From: Oceanidesulfovibrio indonesiensis
Lineage (GTDB): Bacteria; Desulfobacterota; Desulfovibrionia; Desulfovibrionales; Desulfovibrionaceae
Assembly (NCBI RefSeq): GCF_007625075.1
Contig: NZ_QMIE01000018.1
Span: forward strand, 1-64,000
DNA: 64,000 nt
Direction: 5' to 3'
Positions 62,485 to 64,000 of this stretch are shown here, piece by piece. The position numbers and the translations under genes are program-made. Numbering within the stretch: the stretch's first letter is position 1; each line of letters begins with the position of its first letter. The notes below the pieces were generated by a model that worked only from the letters and a program-made list of their open reading frames with translations, searched no databases and was not told the origin of the DNA.

Positions 62485-63087
62485 ATGACTCCACGCTGGC
62501 AGAAAATGCTCAAGGAATATACGGAAGCGATCGTCATCGCATTCATCCTGGCGATGATCATTCGCGCATTCTTCGTCCAGGCCTTCAAGATCCCTTCGGG
62601 GTCGATGCTCGAAACCCTTCAGATCGGCGACCACCTCCTCGTCTCCAAGCTCGTCTACGGCGTCAAGATTCCGTTTACGCACGTGGAGGTGATCGAATTC
62701 TCCAAGCCTGATCGGGGCGACATCGTTGTCTTCGAGTTTCCGGTGAATCCGAGCCAGGACTTCATCAAGCGCATCATCGGCGTGCCCGGCGATACCGTGG
62801 AGCTTCGCAACAAGGACGTCTACATCAACGGCGAAAAGCTCGAAGAGCCCTACGTGCAGCACACGGACTCCCGCGTGCTGGACAGTCCGCGCGACAACAT
62901 GGCCCCCATAACCATCCCGGAAGGCGAGTACTTTGTAATGGGCGACAACCGCGACGAATCCCACGACTCGCGGTTCTGGGGCACCGTGGAAGAGGAAAAG
63001 ATCAAGGGCAAGGCCTGGATCATCTACTGGTCCTGGAAAGGCGTGGACAATATCCGCTGGAACCGCATCGGCAACGCCGTCGATTAA
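62485..63087 (+). CDS. lepB: signal peptidase I
   Basis: The 200-residue protein has one N-terminal membrane helix (about 14-32), the catalytic serine in KIPSGSMLETL (about 39), the catalytic lysine in DFIKRIIGVPGD (about 95) and the GDNRDESHDSRFWG block. It removes signal peptides from exported proteins. AAGGA precedes the ATG by 7 nt. It forms an operon with lepA. Confidence 0.97.
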   Translation: MTPRWQKMLKEYTEAIVIAFILAMIIRAFFVQAFKIPSGSMLETLQIGDHLLVSKLVYGVKIPFTHVEVIEFSKPDRGDIVVFEFPVNPSQDFIKRIIGVPGDTVELRNKDVYINGEKLEEPYVQHTDSRVLDSPRDNMAPITIPEGEYFVMGDNRDESHDSRFWGTVEEEKIKGKAWIIYWSWKGVDNIRWNRIGNAVD

Positions 63088-63132
63088 CCAGGATCGAGTC
63101 CGCAGGCGTCGCGCTCTCAGGAATCCGGTTGC

Positions 63133-64000
63133 ATGATCGTTGCCATCCATAGCGCCGCCCTCCTGGGAATCGATGCGTACACCATTCGGCTCGAGGTGGA
63201 TTTCGCCCGCCAGGGCATGCCGGCGTTCAGCATGGTGGGTCTGGCGGAAGGCGCCGTGCGCGAATCCAAGGAGCGTGTTTTCGCGGCCCTGCGGAATGCC
63301 GGTATGCGGCTTTCTCCGGGCCGCATCACCGTAAACTTCGCTCCGGCAGACAGGCGCAAGGAAGGCAGCGGCTACGATCTCCCCTTGGCCCTGGCCCTGC
63401 TCGCAGCGGCCGAGATCATCCCTCCGGATGCCCTGAACGGCTGGTACGCGGCTGGCGAGCTCTCCCTCTCCGGCGCAGTGCGCCCCATATCCGGCGCATT
63501 GCCGTTGGCGCTATGCGCGCGAGACGCCGGCGCCCGCGGCATTCTTGTTCCTGAAGGCAACGGGCCCGAAGCCTCTGTGGTTGAAGGGCTGCCAGTGCAC
63601 CCGGTGGCGCACCTGAGCGATGCGGTGAATCACGTGACCGGTGAAAAGCCCATCCAGGCCATCGAGCCAGACCTTGCCGGTTTGTTCGATGGTGACCGCC
63701 TGGCGCCAGGATTCAACGCGGATTTCGCCGAGGTCAAAGGCCAGGAACACGCCAAACGCGCCGTGGAAATCGCCGCGGCCGGCGGCCACAACCTGCTGTT
63801 CCTCGGGCCGCCCGGCTCCGGCAAGACCATGCTCGCCCAGCGCATTCCCACGGTGCTGCCGCCGCTGTCTTTCGAGGAGGCGCTCGAAGTCACGAAGATT
63901 TACAGCGTGGCGGGCCGGCTGGCGTCCGGTGAAGCGCTTATAACGCAGCGTCCGTTTCGCAGCCCGCACCATACGATATCGGACGCCGGCCTTGTGGGTG
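63133..64000 (+). CDS. comM: ComM/YifB-family magnesium-chelatase-like AAA+ ATPase, partial (3' end outside window)
   Basis: The frame starts at ATG 63133 (AGGA about 10 nt upstream) and stays open to the window end (289 complete codons). The N-terminal domain has the ComM pattern: [70 protein letters not shown]. The Walker A motif [12 protein letters not shown] lies near residue 225, and the [17 protein letters not shown] block is typical. ComM is a helicase that aids branch migration of incoming DNA. Confidence 0.93.
   Translation, partial: MIVAIHSAALLGIDAYTIRLEVDFARQGMPAFSMVGLAEGAVRESKERVFAALRNAGMRLSPGRITVNFAPADRRKEGSGYDLPLALALLAAAEIIPPDALNGWYAAGELSLSGAVRPISGALPLALCARDAGARGILVPEGNGPEASVVEGLPVHPVAHLSDAVNHVTGEKPIQAIEPDLAGLFDGDRLAPGFNADFAEVKGQEHAKRAVEIAAAGGHNLLFLGPPGSGKTMLAQRIPTVLPPLSFEEALEVTKIYSVAGRLASGEALITQRPFRSPHHTISDAGLVG

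Noticed and set aside
1-64000. tRNA, rRNA, CRISPR arrays or complete IS elements
   Set aside because: No cloverleaf, rRNA signature, regularly spaced repeat array or transposase frame was found by eye.

Overview
The window looks like a chromosomal segment of a high-GC, strictly anaerobic, sulfate-reducing delta-proteobacterium of the Desulfovibrio type (order Desulfovibrionales; this is inference). The reasons are an adenylylsulfate-reductase-like flavoprotein with heterodisulfide-reductase/Qmo-like partners, an oxygen-independent class III ribonucleotide reductase, an orphan tungstate-type binding protein, large PAS-rich sensor kinases, YeeE/YedE sulfur-transport proteins and a periplasmic peroxiredoxin. 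No rRNA, tRNA, CRISPR array or complete insertion sequence was seen. Two genes are cut by the window ends: a phage-like gene at the left (1-591, minus) and a comM/YifB-type ATPase gene at the right (63133-64000, plus).

Region 1 (1039-13836) is the most unusual part. A Crp/Fnr-type regulator is followed by two divergent operons. Leftward run an HdrC-like membrane protein (b-type cytochrome domain, a CxxCH motif and two dicluster ferredoxin modules) and an HdrB-like CCG protein. Rightward run an AprA-like flavoprotein, a very short AprB-like ferredoxin and an HdrA-MvhD fusion. Next come a tripartite tricarboxylate transporter (binding protein, small and large membrane subunits) and a periplasmic-binding-protein fold that has no signal peptide. 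Similar inverted repeats, plus the shared decamer TTTCGAAAGG, lie upstream of both the flavoprotein operon and the transporter operon. I read this as one regulated unit: uptake of a small organic anion, a redox step on an Apr-like flavoprotein, and electron exchange with the quinone pool or periplasmic cytochromes through Hdr-like carriers. The substrate is unknown.

Region 2 (13917-31401) holds an RND efflux pump with its adaptor, a hybrid LytS-type sensor kinase, a PfpI/DJ-1 protein, a ribbon-helix-helix protein, a YrhK-repeat membrane protein, a GNAT acetyltransferase, a three-gene signalling operon (multi-PAS kinase, REC-HDOD, REC with a degenerate HD-GYP domain) and an iron-sulfur flavoprotein.

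Region 3 (31627-43184) carries DNA polymerase IV, the tungstate-type binding protein, a MarR regulator, a VOC-family protein, nrdG-nrdD with an unusually long overlap, cheY, cheX and a REC-GAF-PAS-GGDEF-EAL protein.

Region 4 (43248-49942) holds cobT, an exported peroxiredoxin, a metallo-beta-lactamase/rhodanese protein with two YeeE/YedE-type membrane proteins (a sulfane-sulfur handling unit), a His-rich small protein and an exported MsrA-MsrB fusion. Region 5 (50159-64000) holds two small secreted/ligand-binding genes, a strongly folded intergenic element, malate synthase G, a methyltransferase bracketed by three copies of a 16-bp palindrome, acetyl-CoA synthetase, a LytTR regulator, a pair of exported proteins of unknown function, lepA, lepB and the start of comM.
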